The notes: generated from the letters alone by a model not told the origin. A stretch of DNA of 64,000 bases from Candidatus Methylopumilus universalis (GCA_945883335.1 CAMCXI010000006.1:25343-89342), one strand, 5' to 3'; shown: positions 45,756 through 55,563, counted from the stretch's first letter. Translations and numbers: made by a program.

Positions 45756-48517
45756 GCTTGCACCTCTTTTTCTAAGTCAGTCGCTTGCACGTGTTCAAAC
45801 TGCAGTTGGCGCTCTGCAAGTCTCAGCAAAGGTAATACTTCGCAATAAGCGAAGTGTTTTTCATTCTCAAACTTCACCGCTGCATCACCCGCTTTAATCG
45901 ATTGCGCTGTGGCGACAATACTGGCTTTCCAATGCGCAATCACGCTTGGCCAATCAGGGAAGTCCGCCTCATTAAATACATTACGGCCTTTCGCTTCATC
46001 CAGCACCAACGGGCCCTTAATCACATCTTTGCTGGCGGCCATCCCCGCAAAACCTGCTTTATCTGTGGTGACCTTCGCAAAACACACGGCAGCGACTTTG
46101 GCATCCCCCATCAAAAAGGCGGCATAAATCGGCAATTGCGGCTCCGTGATATTGGCCTTAGCCCAATTTTTAAAATCAATGGTACTACCCGTTTTGTAGT
46201 CCATCACCAACAAACGACCATCCTCAAGCTGATCTACCCTATCCACTGCCAGCGTTATCAAAATATTCTCAATCGGGATCGTTTGCTTACGTTCAACCGC
46301 TTGCACGGTAAAGCCCATAGGACGCGCACGTTCGATATCAACTAACCAAGCTGTGACGAGTTTTACCAAACGTTCTTTTTCTAGCTGAATAAAGGTCGCC
46401 GAGAACGCTTCATCATGCGCTTGGTTAAATAGCGCTAATACTTTATCCGCTACCTCACCAAGTGCGGCATCCATGTCCTCAGCACTTAAGTTTTTCAAAT
46501 ACTCAGAATCTCGCCCCTCCCAAAAACCTTCGAGCACTTGATGCACTAAATTACCTCTATCCATGGCATCCAAACCATCAACAGGTTCTTTGAGGGCTCT
46601 AGCGTGTAAGCGATATTGGTAAAAAGCCCAAGCAGGACATGTCGCCTGCGCCTTGAGTAAGCCCGTACCACCAGAGACATGACCGCCCTCTTCAACCGCA
46701 GGCGCTTGGTGGTCTTCCAACCATTCCCAAGGTTTGTTATTCACTTCTTCAGGCACTGCTTTAGCAAAGTGCTCCGCCAAAGTATCCGCAAATGAATCAT
46801 CATGTTCAGCCAAGGCAATATCTTGCATTAATGGGCTTGGTCGCAATTGGCGGTCACCATCTTGTTTGGCACTAGAGAAAATAATGCGGCGTGCGCTTTT
46901 ACTTAAACGCTCATGAATTGCATGAGCAAACTCAGCCTGTACTTCACTGCTCGCGTTAGGCGTTTTTGCATCACGTTGCAAGCTAGCGGATATGAGTGCA
47001 TTAGGCCGCGCCATCGGTGGCCAAATATGGTCATTCATGCCCATCACCCAAATGGCATCAAGCGGGCTAGCAGCCGCCTCCAGCATGCCCATGATTTGCA
47101 AACGCGGGATTTGTTTAGATTCTGGTTGGAATATTTTGGTCTGACAAAGCTTATTCAATTGTGAGATCGCTTGTGAGGCAGAAATGTTATTGAGCCAATC
47201 ATCTAGGTTTGCAAGCTCCGCCAACACACTGTTAAAAGATTTGGTCGCTTGGTACTCATAGCTCGATAAGCTTCTTTGCCCAGGCCAGCCGGCTTGCTTT
47301 AAAGCTGTTTGGAAGATGTTCGCCCAAGCAGATGGCGGCTGATTCGCTTCATTTTTGTGCGCATAAGAAAATAGTGTTTGTAGCGCTTGGCTTGTGGCGG
47401 GCAAACGCATTGCCCCGTCGCCTGTGGTTACTTTTTGCACATAATTTTGTAAACGATTTACCTTAAAGCTTAAAGGCAAATCCCGTCGCATCCGCGCATC
47501 AAGCAAAGCCCTCGCATCAGCCTCGACCAAGCTTTCAGACCAATATGGGCTGTGCAATAGGTAAGCGATATCTTGCTGCAAAATATTTCCGCGATGCCAA
47601 GCAAGACGAATAAGGCTCAATGCATCTGAAATAATGGTTTGAGTGCTCAGCGACACACCCAAAGAAAAGTCATAACAACGCTGTGTTTCACTTAAAGCCG
47701 GCCTAGCTGTTTGGGGATGCAATATATCATCGAGCATGGCGGATAATTTACTCCGCAATACTTGAAGCTCCGGCACCACAATCGCGATATTGGCCTCACC
47801 ATTATCCTCCAATTGTTGCTTAGCCCAAAGCACCGCGGCTCTAACTTCAGCATCTTGATCAGTCAATATGCGATGCTCGCATGGCTGAGACGTATCAAAT
47901 GTCAGTAATGTATTGCTCACTTGAACGCCAAGGTCGGTCAGGGCTTGTTGGAGTTTTTTAAGTTGAGGGTTGATACGATCAAACCCTGCAAACTCGATAT
48001 GATTAGGCAATAGGTCTTTGCATTTTGCCAACACGTCCAAACGCCAATTGGCATAACGTGCCGCTTCCTGATGCCCCGTTTTTTTGCATAGCGCTTGAAA
48101 CCGTTTGCGCCAATCTAAGAAGTTATTGGTTTCGTCCGTCACCTCGTCTGCATTGAGATTTAAATCCCACTCAATCACCAAACGATTCGCCTCCATCGCG
48201 GCGCTAGCCAAGCCTGAAATATCAAAAAATTCCTTGAGCGCTTCGGCTTTAAAAGTTTGCTCAATCGCCTTCTCCCACAGCAAACTCTCTTGGAGCGTGT
48301 TAAGCTCGCCCGCTGGCATGGTGGCAGTATCTGCATAACCCAGCATCACCGCATCATCCACAAACGTTTTAAGCCAAGCAGATAATGGCATCGCATTAAG
48401 CGGTTGCCATTGTGTAAGACCTTGCTTAATTTGCTCGCGCTGATATAAACGTTGCAAACTGCGTGCTAATCGCGGCGTAGAACATAAAATCAGGCTAGAA
48501 TTTGATGATGAGGTCAT
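45752..48517 (-). CDS. addB: AddB-type nuclease subunit (PD-(D/E)xK)
   Basis: 921 residues. N-terminal LILCSTPRLARSLQRLYQ and LPNHIEFAGFDRINPQLKKLQ resemble the inactivated helicase of AddB; DAIWVMGMNDHIWPP is a degenerate helicase motif. The nuclease lies C-terminally: AMDRGNLVHQVLEGFWEG, ILITLAVDRVDQLEDGRLLVMDYKTGS with Asp and Lys of the active site. It has no usable Walker A. AddB homologues bind a 4Fe-4S cluster through four Cys; here I see only TCPAW and FAYCEV near the expected places, so the cluster may be missing. It is the first gene of the addBA pair. Confidence 0.85.
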   Translation of the reverse strand: MTSSSNSSLILCSTPRLARSLQRLYQREQIKQGLTQWQPLNAMPLSAWLKTFVDDAVMLGYADTATMPAGELNTLQESLLWEKAIEQTFKAEALKEFFDISGLASAAMEANRLVIEWDLNLNADEVTDETNNFLDWRKRFQALCKKTGHQEAARYANWRLDVLAKCKDLLPNHIEFAGFDRINPQLKKLQQALTDLGVQVSNTLLTFDTSQPCEHRILTDQDAEVRAAVLWAKQQLEDNGEANIAIVVPELQVLRSKLSAMLDDILHPQTARPALSETQRCYDFSLGVSLSTQTIISDALSLIRLAWHRGNILQQDIAYLLHSPYWSESLVEADARALLDARMRRDLPLSFKVNRLQNYVQKVTTGDGAMRLPATSQALQTLFSYAHKNEANQPPSAWANIFQTALKQAGWPGQRSLSSYEYQATKSFNSVLAELANLDDWLNNISASQAISQLNKLCQTKIFQPESKQIPRLQIMGMLEAAASPLDAIWVMGMNDHIWPPMARPNALISASLQRDAKTPNASSEVQAEFAHAIHERLSKSARRIIFSSAKQDGDRQLRPSPLMQDIALAEHDDSFADTLAEHFAKAVPEEVNNKPWEWLEDHQAPAVEEGGHVSGGTGLLKAQATCPAWAFYQYRLHARALKEPVDGLDAMDRGNLVHQVLEGFWEGRDSEYLKNLSAEDMDAALGEVADKVLALFNQAHDEAFSATFIQLEKERLVKLVTAWLVDIERARPMGFTVQAVERKQTIPIENILITLAVDRVDQLEDGRLLVMDYKTGSTIDFKNWAKANITEPQLPIYAAFLMGDAKVAAVCFAKVTTDKAGFAGMAASKDVIKGPLVLDEAKGRNVFNEADFPDWPSVIAHWKASIVATAQSIKAGDAAVKFENEKHFAYCEVLPLLRLAERQLQFEHVQATDLEKEVQA

Positions 48518-48604
48518 GCCATGATTTTAACTTGGCTGAGCGTTTAAAACACTCAAAACTATGTAAAACATTTGAAACAAAGATAATCAAAAAAATAACA
48601 GTTT

Positions 48605-49102
48605 ATGGCAGATCAAAAAAACTATATCACCCCCCAAGGTCACGCCGCTTTAGAAGCTGAATTTACCCAGTTACTCAAAGTTGAGCGGCCGGAAGTGGTG
48701 CGTGTGGTTTCATGGGCAGCGGGCAACGGCGACCGCTCTGAAAATGGGGATTACATCTATGGCAAAAGAAGACTTCGCCAAATTGATGGGCGCTTACGTT
48801 TTTTAATGCAGCGCATGAATGCGGCTGTGATTGTCGACCCTGCCTCGCAAGTAGGCCTTGAAAAAGTATTCTTTGGCGCTTGGGTAACCTTGTACTCCCT
48901 AGATCGAGATTCTGAACACACCTACCGCATTGTCGGTCAAGACGAACTAGCACCAACGAAAGGCTGGATCAGCTGGGTTTCCCCACTTTCCAAAGCCATG
49001 CTGGGCAAGCAAGTGGGTGATGTGGTGCGCGTTCAAACCCCAACGGGTGAAGATGAGTATGAAATTCAGGAAGTTAGCTATAGAGAGCCTGTGAATAAAT
49101 GA
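48605..49102 (+). CDS. greB: Transcription elongation factor GreB
   Basis: 165 residues. N-terminal coiled coil NYITPQGHAALEAEFTQLL with the acidic tip GDRSENGDYIYGKRRLRQID, which enters the RNA polymerase secondary channel and stimulates transcript cleavage, and a C-terminal FKBP-like domain (FFGAWVTLYS, ISWVSPLSKAMLGKQVGDVV). The WISWVSP string and the length favour GreB over GreA. The stop overlaps the ATG of earP (ATGA), so the two genes are translationally coupled. Divergent from addB, 87 bp away. Confidence 0.94.
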   Translation: MADQKNYITPQGHAALEAEFTQLLKVERPEVVRVVSWAAGNGDRSENGDYIYGKRRLRQIDGRLRFLMQRMNAAVIVDPASQVGLEKVFFGAWVTLYSLDRDSEHTYRIVGQDELAPTKGWISWVSPLSKAMLGKQVGDVVRVQTPTGEDEYEIQEVSYREPVNK

Positions 49103-50184
49103 ACAGACGCTGGGACATCTTTTGCCGCGTGGTGGACAACTTCGGCGACATCGGCGTCTGCTGGCGCTTAGCCAAGCAACTGCAAGATGAATACGCGCTT
49201 GATGTTCGGTTATGGGTGGACGATTTAAACGTTGCCAGCAAAATCGTCACGGACTTAGATGCAGAAGCGCATAGCCAAAAAATCTATGGCGTTGAGGTTT
49301 GTCTATGGCGTGATGAGGCAAGCTTTGTAAATGTCATGCCCGCCGATGTGGTGATCGAAGCTTTTGCTTGCGAATTACCTAGCCCGTTCATACGAAACAT
49401 GGTGGCTAATAAACCGATTTGGCTCAATTTAGAATATTTATCCGCAGAAGCTTGGGTGGATGAATTTCATGCGCTAGGCTCTGTTCATCCGGCCACCGGC
49501 TTACATAAAACCTCCTTCTTCCCTGGCTTTACCCAAAAAACGGGCGGCTTAATCCGCGAGCAACACTTAATCACCAAAAGAGAAGCCGCAAAAGCGGAAT
49601 TTAAACGCTTACCTAGCCTGCAAGTGTCGCTATTTTGCTACCCGCACGCACCGTTACAAAGTCTGCTCCACGCGATGGCAGAAGGCGAACATTCCGTTGA
49701 ATGCTTTGTACCAACAGGCAGCGCTATTGGCAAAATCGCTGAGTTTTTTGGACGAGCCCAAATTGAAGTGGGCGACACGCTCAATAAACAACAAATGACC
49801 CTGACCGTCTTACCATTTTTGACTCAAGACGAATATGACCAGCTACTCTGGTGCTGCGACCTTAACTTTGTACGTGGCGAAGATAGTTGGATACGTGCTT
49901 TGTGGTCAGCGCAGCCTTTTATTTGGCAAACCTATCCGCAAGAAGAAAAGCACCATCTTAAAAAACTAGACGCCTTTTTAGAAAAGTATGAAGTGAAACA
50001 GAACGAGGTCTTAAGCGAGTTTCACCATGCTTGGCTGGATACTGAAATCACGCCTAAGCTTTGGAATCAATTAATAACCGAGCTGCCAGCGCTCAAGGAG
50101 CACGCCGAATTACAAACACAGAAATTTGAGCAACATACCGATTTGGCGGCCAAGTTGGTGATTTTTACCAAAAACAGGGTATAA
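49099..50184 (+). CDS. earP: EF-P arginine rhamnosyltransferase EarP
   Basis: 361 residues starting [26 protein letters not shown], the family's N-terminal signature; further marks are [48 protein letters not shown] and the donor site [25 protein letters not shown] with Asp and Glu of the EDS motif. EarP transfers rhamnose from dTDP-rhamnose to Arg32 of elongation factor P. Its substrate gene efp follows at 41 bp, with Arg32 present, which makes the assignment firm. Overlaps greB by 4 bp. Confidence 0.96.
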   Translation: MNRRWDIFCRVVDNFGDIGVCWRLAKQLQDEYALDVRLWVDDLNVASKIVTDLDAEAHSQKIYGVEVCLWRDEASFVNVMPADVVIEAFACELPSPFIRNMVANKPIWLNLEYLSAEAWVDEFHALGSVHPATGLHKTSFFPGFTQKTGGLIREQHLITKREAAKAEFKRLPSLQVSLFCYPHAPLQSLLHAMAEGEHSVECFVPTGSAIGKIAEFFGRAQIEVGDTLNKQQMTLTVLPFLTQDEYDQLLWCCDLNFVRGEDSWIRALWSAQPFIWQTYPQEEKHHLKKLDAFLEKYEVKQNEVLSEFHHAWLDTEITPKLWNQLITELPALKEHAELQTQKFEQHTDLAAKLVIFTKNRV

Positions 50185-50185
50185 T
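50155..50185 (+). promoter_or_regulatory. Candidate promoter of efp
   Basis: TTGGTG (50155-50160), 19-bp spacer, TATAAT (50180-50185), inside the last codons of earP and about 40 bp before the efp ATG. It would let efp be expressed above the level of greB-earP. Confidence 0.5.
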
Positions 50186-50225
50186 TCTCCCCTTTTTTAC
50201 ACTCTCATTTTTTGCAGGACATCAC

Positions 50226-50783
50226 ATGAAAACAGCAATGGAACTCCGCGTCGGCAACGTAATCATGATCGGTAACGATCCATTGGTTGTGCAAAAGGCC
50301 GAATACAATAAATCAGGCCGTAACTCAGCCGTGGTTAAAATGAAATTCAAAAACTTGTTAACTGAAGCGCCTAGCGAAACCGTTTACAAAGCTGACGACA
50401 AGTTTGAATTAGTTGTCCTTGAGAAAAAAGATGTCACTTACTCATACTTCGCAGACCCAATGTATGTATTCATGGATGAAGAATACAACCAGTTCGAAGT
50501 GGAAGCTGAAAACATGACAGACGCGCTTAACTTCTTAGAAGATGGTATGACATGTGAAGTCGTGTTCTACAACGGCAAGGCCATTTCAGTTGATTTGCCA
50601 AACTCAGTGGTACGCGAAATCACTTACACAGAACCAGCAGTTAAAGGGGATACATCAGGTAAAGTGATGAAGCCAGCACGTATCTCAACTGGCTTCGAAT
50701 TGCCAGTGCCATTATTCTGCGCAACTGGCGACAAGATTGAAATTGACACACGCACATTGGAATACAAAAACCGCGTTAAGTAA
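50226..50783 (+). CDS. efp: Elongation factor P
   Basis: 185 residues. The KOW-like N-terminal domain carries [10 protein letters not shown] with Arg32 at the loop tip, the residue rhamnosylated by EarP; in other bacteria this is Lys modified by EpmA. Two OB domains follow ([12 protein letters not shown]-like [46 protein letters not shown] at the end). EF-P relieves ribosome stalling at polyproline. Fittingly, the H1-like protein of this window is Pro-rich, though with single prolines. Ribosome site GCAGGACATCAC. Followed by a bidirectional terminator. Confidence 0.97.
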   Translation: MKTAMELRVGNVIMIGNDPLVVQKAEYNKSGRNSAVVKMKFKNLLTEAPSETVYKADDKFELVVLEKKDVTYSYFADPMYVFMDEEYNQFEVEAENMTDALNFLEDGMTCEVVFYNGKAISVDLPNSVVREITYTEPAVKGDTSGKVMKPARISTGFELPVPLFCATGDKIEIDTRTLEYKNRVK

Positions 50784-50810
50784 CAGTTAAACAAAGTTAG
50801 GTGTTGCGTT

Positions 50811-50838
50811 AAAAAAGGAGCCCTCGGGCTCCTTTTTT
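50811..50838. terminator. Bidirectional terminator between efp and ahpF
   Basis: AAAAAAGGAGCCC-TC-GGGCTCCTTTTTT: a GC stem with A and T runs on both sides, suited to end both convergent transcripts. Confidence 0.88.
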
Positions 50839-50854
50839 GTTACACGCACTTAGC

Positions 50855-52408
50855 TTATTGACGAATCAAGTAATCAAACGCGCCAAGTGAAGCTTTAGCA
50901 CCCTCACCCATCGCGATAATAATTTGCTTATAAGGCACGGTGGTCACATCGCCCGCCGCATAAACGCCTGGCATAGAGGTTGCCCCGTGTGAGTCAATCT
51001 CGATCTCACCAAACTTGCTCAAGTTAATTGGCCCCCCTTTGATAAAGTCTGTATTCGGCAATAACCCAATTTGCACAAACACCGCATCCAAATCTAAGTG
51101 ATGCATTTCACCACTTACGCGGTCTTTGTAATCTAAGCCGTTCATCTTTTCGCCATTACCCGTCACTTCAGTCGTTTGCGCATTTGTCACGATCGTCACA
51201 TTGCTGAGTGAACGTAACTTTGTTTGTAACACTGCATCTGCCTTTAATTCCGGGTCAAACTGAATCAAGGTGACATGCGCTACAATCCCCGCCAAATCAA
51301 TCGCCGCTTCAACGCCCGAGTTACCGCCACCCACCACTGCAACAGGCTTACCTTTAAATAAAGGGCCGTCACAATGTGGGCAATAAGCCACGCCTTTACC
51401 GCGATACTGCGCTTCACCAGGCACGCCTAACTCTCTCCAACGTGCGCCGGTGGCAATCACCAAGGCCTTACTTTTTAATACCGCGCCACTTTCTAATTCC
51501 ACTTCAAGCAAATCACCTTGCTTAACCGATTTTGCGCGTTGCAAATTCATAATGTCCACGTCATAAGACTTCACGTGTTCCTCAAGCGCCATCACTAATT
51601 TAGGCCCTTCGGTTTCTTTTACTGAGATAAAGTTTTCAATGCCGAGCGTATCCATGACTTGACCGCCAAAGCGTTCAGCCACAATGCCTGTGCGAATACC
51701 TTTACGGGCTGAGTAAATCGCTGCTGAAGCGGCTGCTGGGCCGCCGCCAATAATCAATACATCGTAAGGGGCTTTTGCATCGAGCTTCTTCGCTTCACGG
51801 GCCACAGCACCTACATCTACTTTGGCTAAAATCTCATCAAGCTCCATACGACCCACGCCAAACTGTTCCCCGTTAAGCATCACAGTTGGCACAGACATAA
51901 TCTTTTTGTCTGCTACTTCTTGTGGGTAGACACCGCCGTCAATCATCACGTTGGTGATGTTGGGATTGATGACTGCCATCAAGTTTAGCGCCTGCACCAC
52001 GTCAGGGCAGTTATGGCAACTTAACGAGATATAAATCTCAAAATGGAAGCTACCTTCAATCGCTGCAATTTGCGCGATTTTTTCAGCTTCTAGCTTCAAA
52101 GGATGGCCGCCCACTTGGAGCAAAGCCAAAATCAATGAAGTAAATTCATGCCCCATGGGGATGCCTGCAAAGCGAATTCCCACGGGTGCAGCACCCGCCT
52201 CAAAGCGTTTGATCGCAAAAGATGGCGTGCGCTTGTCTTGTTCTTCAGTCAGACGAATCTTGTCTGACATGGCGGCGAGTTCAGTCAGCAAGTCCATCAT
52301 CTCATTGGATTTAGCGCTGCCATCCACAGATGCGACAATCGCAATCGGATGCACCAGCTTTTCCATGTAAGCTGAGAGTTGGTTTTTAATATTACTGTCT
52401 AATGCCAT
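50855..52408 (-). CDS. ahpF: Alkyl hydroperoxide reductase subunit F
   Basis: 517 residues from ATG at 52408 ([18 protein letters not shown]), matching AhpF N-termini; the frame extends up to a TTG at 52438. The N-terminal double thioredoxin fold has CHNC, followed by FAD-binding [17 protein letters not shown], the redox pair in [13 protein letters not shown], the NAD(P)H-binding [17 protein letters not shown] and the C-terminal [26 protein letters not shown]. It passes electrons from NADH to AhpC, the peroxiredoxin encoded 100 bp upstream. Normal length (521 in E. coli). Confidence 0.96.
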   Translation of the reverse strand: MALDSNIKNQLSAYMEKLVHPIAIVASVDGSAKSNEMMDLLTELAAMSDKIRLTEEQDKRTPSFAIKRFEAGAAPVGIRFAGIPMGHEFTSLILALLQVGGHPLKLEAEKIAQIAAIEGSFHFEIYISLSCHNCPDVVQALNLMAVINPNITNVMIDGGVYPQEVADKKIMSVPTVMLNGEQFGVGRMELDEILAKVDVGAVAREAKKLDAKAPYDVLIIGGGPAAASAAIYSARKGIRTGIVAERFGGQVMDTLGIENFISVKETEGPKLVMALEEHVKSYDVDIMNLQRAKSVKQGDLLEVELESGAVLKSKALVIATGARWRELGVPGEAQYRGKGVAYCPHCDGPLFKGKPVAVVGGGNSGVEAAIDLAGIVAHVTLIQFDPELKADAVLQTKLRSLSNVTIVTNAQTTEVTGNGEKMNGLDYKDRVSGEMHHLDLDAVFVQIGLLPNTDFIKGGPINLSKFGEIEIDSHGATSMPGVYAAGDVTTVPYKQIIIAMGEGAKASLGAFDYLIRQ

Positions 52409-52510
52409 GATATTTTCTAACCCTTTATTTTGGATCAAATTAGGCGCGGCACACGCCGCACCTAACCGGACAACATTACTTACTTAAACTTCTTATTGAA
52501 TACCTAACGC

Positions 52511-53074
52511 TTAGATCTTACCTACTAAGTCTAATGATGGTGTCAATGTTGCTTCACCTGGTGTCCATGATGCAGGACATGCTTCGTTAGGATGGGCAGC
52601 AACGTATTGTGCAGCTTGTGCCTTACGTAACAAGTCAGCAGCAGAACGGCCAATCCCTAGATCGTTAATTTCAGCCGCTTTAATCACGCCTTCTGGGTTG
52701 ATGATGAAAGTACCGCGCAATGCCAAACCTTCTTCTTCAATCATCACGTCAAAGTTACGTGTGATTGTGCCTGTTGGGTCAGCAAGCATTGGGTATTTAA
52801 TCTTCTTGATGGTGTCAGAAGCATCTGCCCAAGCTTTGTGCGTGAAATGTGTGTCTGTAGAGACTGAGTAGATTTCTAGACCAATTTTTTGGAAATCAGC
52901 GTACATATCCGCTAAATCGCCTAACTCTGTTGGGCAAACAAATGTGAAGTCAGCTGGATAGAACACAAACGCTGACCATTTACCTTTTAGGTTGGCTTCT
53001 GTGATTTCAACAAACTTACCGTTATGGAAAGCTTGTGCTTTGAAAGGCTTAATGGTTGTATTGACTAATGACAT
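52511..53074 (-). CDS. ahpC: Alkyl hydroperoxide reductase subunit C (peroxiredoxin)
   Basis: 187 residues. Peroxidatic Cys47 in [16 protein letters not shown] and resolving Cys166 in [11 protein letters not shown], typical 2-Cys AhpC. It reduces hydrogen peroxide and organic peroxides in the cytosol and is reduced by AhpF. Ribosome site AAGGAG 7 bp before the ATG. It leads the ahpCF pair and is divergent from the gene at 53391 with a 316-bp AT-rich gap where an oxidative-stress promoter is expected; I could not recognise a clear OxyR site. Confidence 0.97.
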   Translation of the reverse strand: MSLVNTTIKPFKAQAFHNGKFVEITEANLKGKWSAFVFYPADFTFVCPTELGDLADMYADFQKIGLEIYSVSTDTHFTHKAWADASDTIKKIKYPMLADPTGTITRNFDVMIEEEGLALRGTFIINPEGVIKAAEINDLGIGRSAADLLRKAQAAQYVAAHPNEACPASWTPGEATLTPSLDLVGKI

Positions 53075-53390
53075 AATAAAACTCCTTATTTTATTGATAA
53101 AAAAACGACTTTAAATAACACTACATTAAAAACAAATTCACTATAAATCAAATTAGTTACAAAATAATTTCTCGAATCTTTTGTTCACAATCCTTTTCGA
53201 GTGAATGCATTTTAGAGAGTCAATGTTAAGAAGTAAAATCAATTGTTTTTATTGACACGATAAGTTTTACTTAATTAATTTGGGTTCGTTTGGCAAAAAG
53301 CATGTTTTTGAAAATTTTATTCTCCAAAAGAGTGATTGTTATAAAAATGCAGGCTAAGATTAAGCAGAAAAACTAAAAGGTAAAATCACG
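53075..53390. other. Divergent intergenic region, no gene seen
   Basis: AT-rich gap between ahpC and the gene at 53391. Only short features are visible, such as TCAAT/ATTGA arms around 53240-53260. It must hold both promoters, but I cannot place them with confidence. Confidence 0.4.
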
Positions 53391-54296
53391 ATGTCCTCTG
53401 ATGCCAAAATCAATGCCAATCGAAGCAATGCTGACAAATCAACGGGACCAACCACAAGCACGGGCAAAGCGATAGCAAGCCAGAATGCAATCAAACATGG
53501 TGCTAGGAGCCAGAAGCTAGCAACTCATGAGACGCCGAATTACCAGCAGATGATAGATGAATTAAAAAAATCTTACCCCTCAAACAATCCCCTGGTCAGC
53601 CTTCAAATTGAAAGGATTGCTAAAATCAAAGTACAGTTAGATCGGGTTCAATTATTGATTGAAAATACGTTTGAAGAGGCTGATCTCAAAACAGCCATTG
53701 ATGATCATCTCATGGATCTATTTGAACTCGATGATCAGCAGCGCAGCAAAATGGGCCAGTCTGACAGCCTTAATCACGTGAATGTGATCGATATCGAAAA
53801 ACTTAATCTTGCTAGCGCTCTCTTGAAGTCTGATGCCATTCATTGCGAAACACACGAAGCGTTTATGGACGCATGCCCTGAGTTTTGTGATTACCTCATC
53901 AAACAAGCCAACAAGAATAAAATTAGCTTGGAAAGCTATATTTCTCACCTCGAAAGCAGCGCTTTTTCATTAGAAGCTTTAGATACAGAACTCTCAATAA
54001 TGCTTCAAAAACTCCTCCATGATCCCAAAGAAGATGCAATCAATCAAAGCGAGATTCAAAACATTTCTTTTGAGCGCCTATTAACCGCAGCAAAGGCTAT
54101 TATGCATTACCCGACGCTTCTTAAAACAATCGATTTAAAGTTAGCGATCTGCAAGCTCATCGAAAAGACCTCGCTTGTAAAAGGACAGCCAGATTTTGAA
54201 ACCCTAAACAACCTGTATCGGTATCAGACAAGTCTTCAAAAGCAACTCTCAACCACCATGGGAGAGTTGCTTGCGCTGGATGCAAAAGCAAGCTAA
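53391..54296 (+). CDS. Hypothetical protein with NRxNAxKSTGP N-terminal motif
   Basis: 301 residues. The first 40 hold a basic motif, INANRSNADKSTGPTTS followed by GKAIASQNAIKHGARS, which I have seen described only in uncharacterised bacterial proteins, often in many copies per genome. The rest is helical and acidic (QIERIAKIKVQLDRVQLLIENTFEEADL, EDAINQSEIQNISFERLL), with no TM or signal. Start ATG after AAAAGGTAAAATCACG. Divergent from ahpC. Function unknown; the basic head and acidic helical body might suit a nucleic-acid-binding protein, but this is a guess. Confidence 0.7.
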   Translation: MSSDAKINANRSNADKSTGPTTSTGKAIASQNAIKHGARSQKLATHETPNYQQMIDELKKSYPSNNPLVSLQIERIAKIKVQLDRVQLLIENTFEEADLKTAIDDHLMDLFELDDQQRSKMGQSDSLNHVNVIDIEKLNLASALLKSDAIHCETHEAFMDACPEFCDYLIKQANKNKISLESYISHLESSAFSLEALDTELSIMLQKLLHDPKEDAINQSEIQNISFERLLTAAKAIMHYPTLLKTIDLKLAICKLIEKTSLVKGQPDFETLNNLYRYQTSLQKQLSTTMGELLALDAKAS

Positions 54297-54360
54297 GCAC
54301 TGCTTAACGACCCGAGTCTAATATTATTTAATATACTTATCAATGAGTTAGTGTTAATAT

Positions 54361-54407
54361 AATTGACTTTCTAAAGAAACCTAAAATACCTTGGTTTCTT
54401 GTCAATT
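54361..54407 (+). promoter_or_regulatory. Bulged hairpin in the leader of the winged-helix gene
   Basis: AATTGAC-(tttcta)-AAGAAACC, 11-nt loop, GGTTTCTT-GTCAATT: 15 base pairs interrupted only by a 6-nt one-sided bulge, ending 10 nt before the ATG at 54418 and just before the GGA that would be its ribosome site. It could regulate translation or be an operator. Confidence 0.5.
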
Positions 54408-54417
54408 GGATAAAAAA

Positions 54418-54666
54418 ATGTACACCCAGCAAGTATTCGATTACCTCAAAAAATCCGGTCAAGAATTGGATAGAAAAATTGCACTTGAGACCGGTATCTC
54501 CTTAATTCAAGTACACGACTCATTAAAAGAGCTAGAAAAAGCTAAGAAAGTATTCACCTGTAGCGTGACCACTTATGAATATGGCGAATCCACGCAGGGC
54601 TTGATGTGCAGAATTTCAGGATACATTCCACCGGCAACGCCAGGCAGAAAAACTGCCAACAAATAG
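54418..54666 (+). CDS. Small winged-helix-like DNA-binding protein
   Basis: 82 residues from ATG at 54418 (an upstream TTG at 54391 would run through the hairpin). MYTQQVFDYLKKSGQELDRKI, ALETGISLIQVHDSLKELEKA and KKVFTCSVTTYEYGE fit a winged HTH with a beta wing; the tail RISGYIPPATPGRKTANK is basic and proline-containing. Similar small proteins are common in betaproteobacteria without a known role. It lies just outside the mobile element and is preceded by a distinctive bulged hairpin. Confidence 0.65.
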   Translation: MYTQQVFDYLKKSGQELDRKIALETGISLIQVHDSLKELEKAKKVFTCSVTTYEYGESTQGLMCRISGYIPPATPGRKTANK

Positions 54667-54748
54667 GGCAAGACTAACCAACGTTATTTCATCTAACAAA
54701 AAAGCCCGACCCCTTGTGAGAGTTGAGCTTTTAGTACTTCTTGATACA

Positions 54749-54787
54749 TTGTGATACTTCAAAATGGTGGGCTGGGGTCAATCGAAC
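54749..54787 (-). other. attL-like site: decayed copy of the ssrA 3' end
   Basis: Shares with 58923-58971 the words TTGTGATACTT, AAAATGGTGG, GCTGGGG and AATCGAAC in the same order and strand. Read on the minus strand it is TTCGATTGACCCCAGCCCACCA against TTCGATTCCCCCCAGCTCCACCA in the real tmRNA end. It is followed outward by an old terminator-like stem (AAAAGCTCAAC / GTCGGGCTTTT, about 54698-54735). Confidence 0.7.
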
Positions 54788-54952
54788 AATGATCTATGAG
54801 CCTTTATCTAAGCCAATTTAGCTTATTCAAGCTATAAAGTTATACACAAAGTTATACATAATTTTACAACCCACTATCTTAACTTGGCTCACTTAGAACT
54901 CTAAGGCCAACAATTCCGCAGGCTCTATAAGCAGAAACAGCCAATCCAGCAT

Positions 54953-55057
54953 TCATCCGCCCCCAGCGCGTTTAATCGCATCAAACCAGTTACGCGCAAA
55001 CTGAGAAGCCCGTCTTGGATTATTAGCCTTCCCTGTAGTTTTTGATGTTAATTTATG
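54953..55057 (-). pseudogene. Startless coding remnant
   Basis: The minus strand reads SKTTGKANNPRRASQFARNW then FDAIKRAGGG and stop (54953). The frame is open for 44 codons but has no ATG, GTG or TTG, and it begins in another phase inside the end of the lipoprotein gene. The composition looks like a true protein tail. It may be the end of a deleted gene of the element. Confidence 0.3.
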
Positions 55058-55451
55058 GCTTCTTGAGCTGACTTGGCCAACAACCTACAAGACCTTCGTT
55101 AACCCATGCTTCAAAGACAGGCACTTTGCTTTTTTGTGCCTTAAACGTAGAGTAAAAAGTGGCCTTTGAAGCGCCAGCCTTGTCATCTTCAATATCAACA
55201 CTCCACGCAGTTACTCCACGAGCAGAAAAAGTAACGTTAGCCAATTTTTGATCAGGATAAATGACGCTAGATATATTCTCAGGCGGCTCACAACCTCGCA
55301 TACCTTCACTAATAATTCTATAAGCAACCTGATAGTCAGCGTTTAAGTGAAACTGAACACCATTCTCAGAGCGATGAACCTCGCTGTAAGGAATGCCACA
55401 GCTTGATAGAGCAGCTAGAGAAAGAATTAAAACATATTTCGCGTAGGCCAT
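55053..55451 (-). CDS. Putative lipoprotein of unknown function
   Basis: 132 residues from ATG at 55451, with AAGGACAATC as a good ribosome site (the open frame runs up to 55499 but that part lacks one). MAYAKYVLILSLAALSSC ends in a lipobox with Cys18. The mature part contains YQVAYRIISEGMRGCEPPEN, VTAWSVDIEDDK and KVPVFEAWVNEGLVGCWPS with two Cys that may pair. It is the last gene of the element's leftward operon. No characterised relative is recognised; surface or entry-exclusion roles are possible but unsupported. Confidence 0.65.
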   Translation of the reverse strand: MAYAKYVLILSLAALSSCGIPYSEVHRSENGVQFHLNADYQVAYRIISEGMRGCEPPENISSVIYPDQKLANVTFSARGVTAWSVDIEDDKAGASKATFYSTFKAQKSKVPVFEAWVNEGLVGCWPSQLKKP

Positions 55452-55563
55452 GATTGTCCTTATTAGTGTAATTAACGTCTTATTAAAGCTATATATCATA
55501 GCAATCCAAAAGCCCTGACAAATTTACACATCAAATGTTATTTTGACAAACTATTAAGGCAAC

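Noticed and set aside
53075-53390. OxyR site in front of ahpC
   Set aside because: No convincing ATAG-N7-CTAT style array seen; only isolated AT-rich half-matches.
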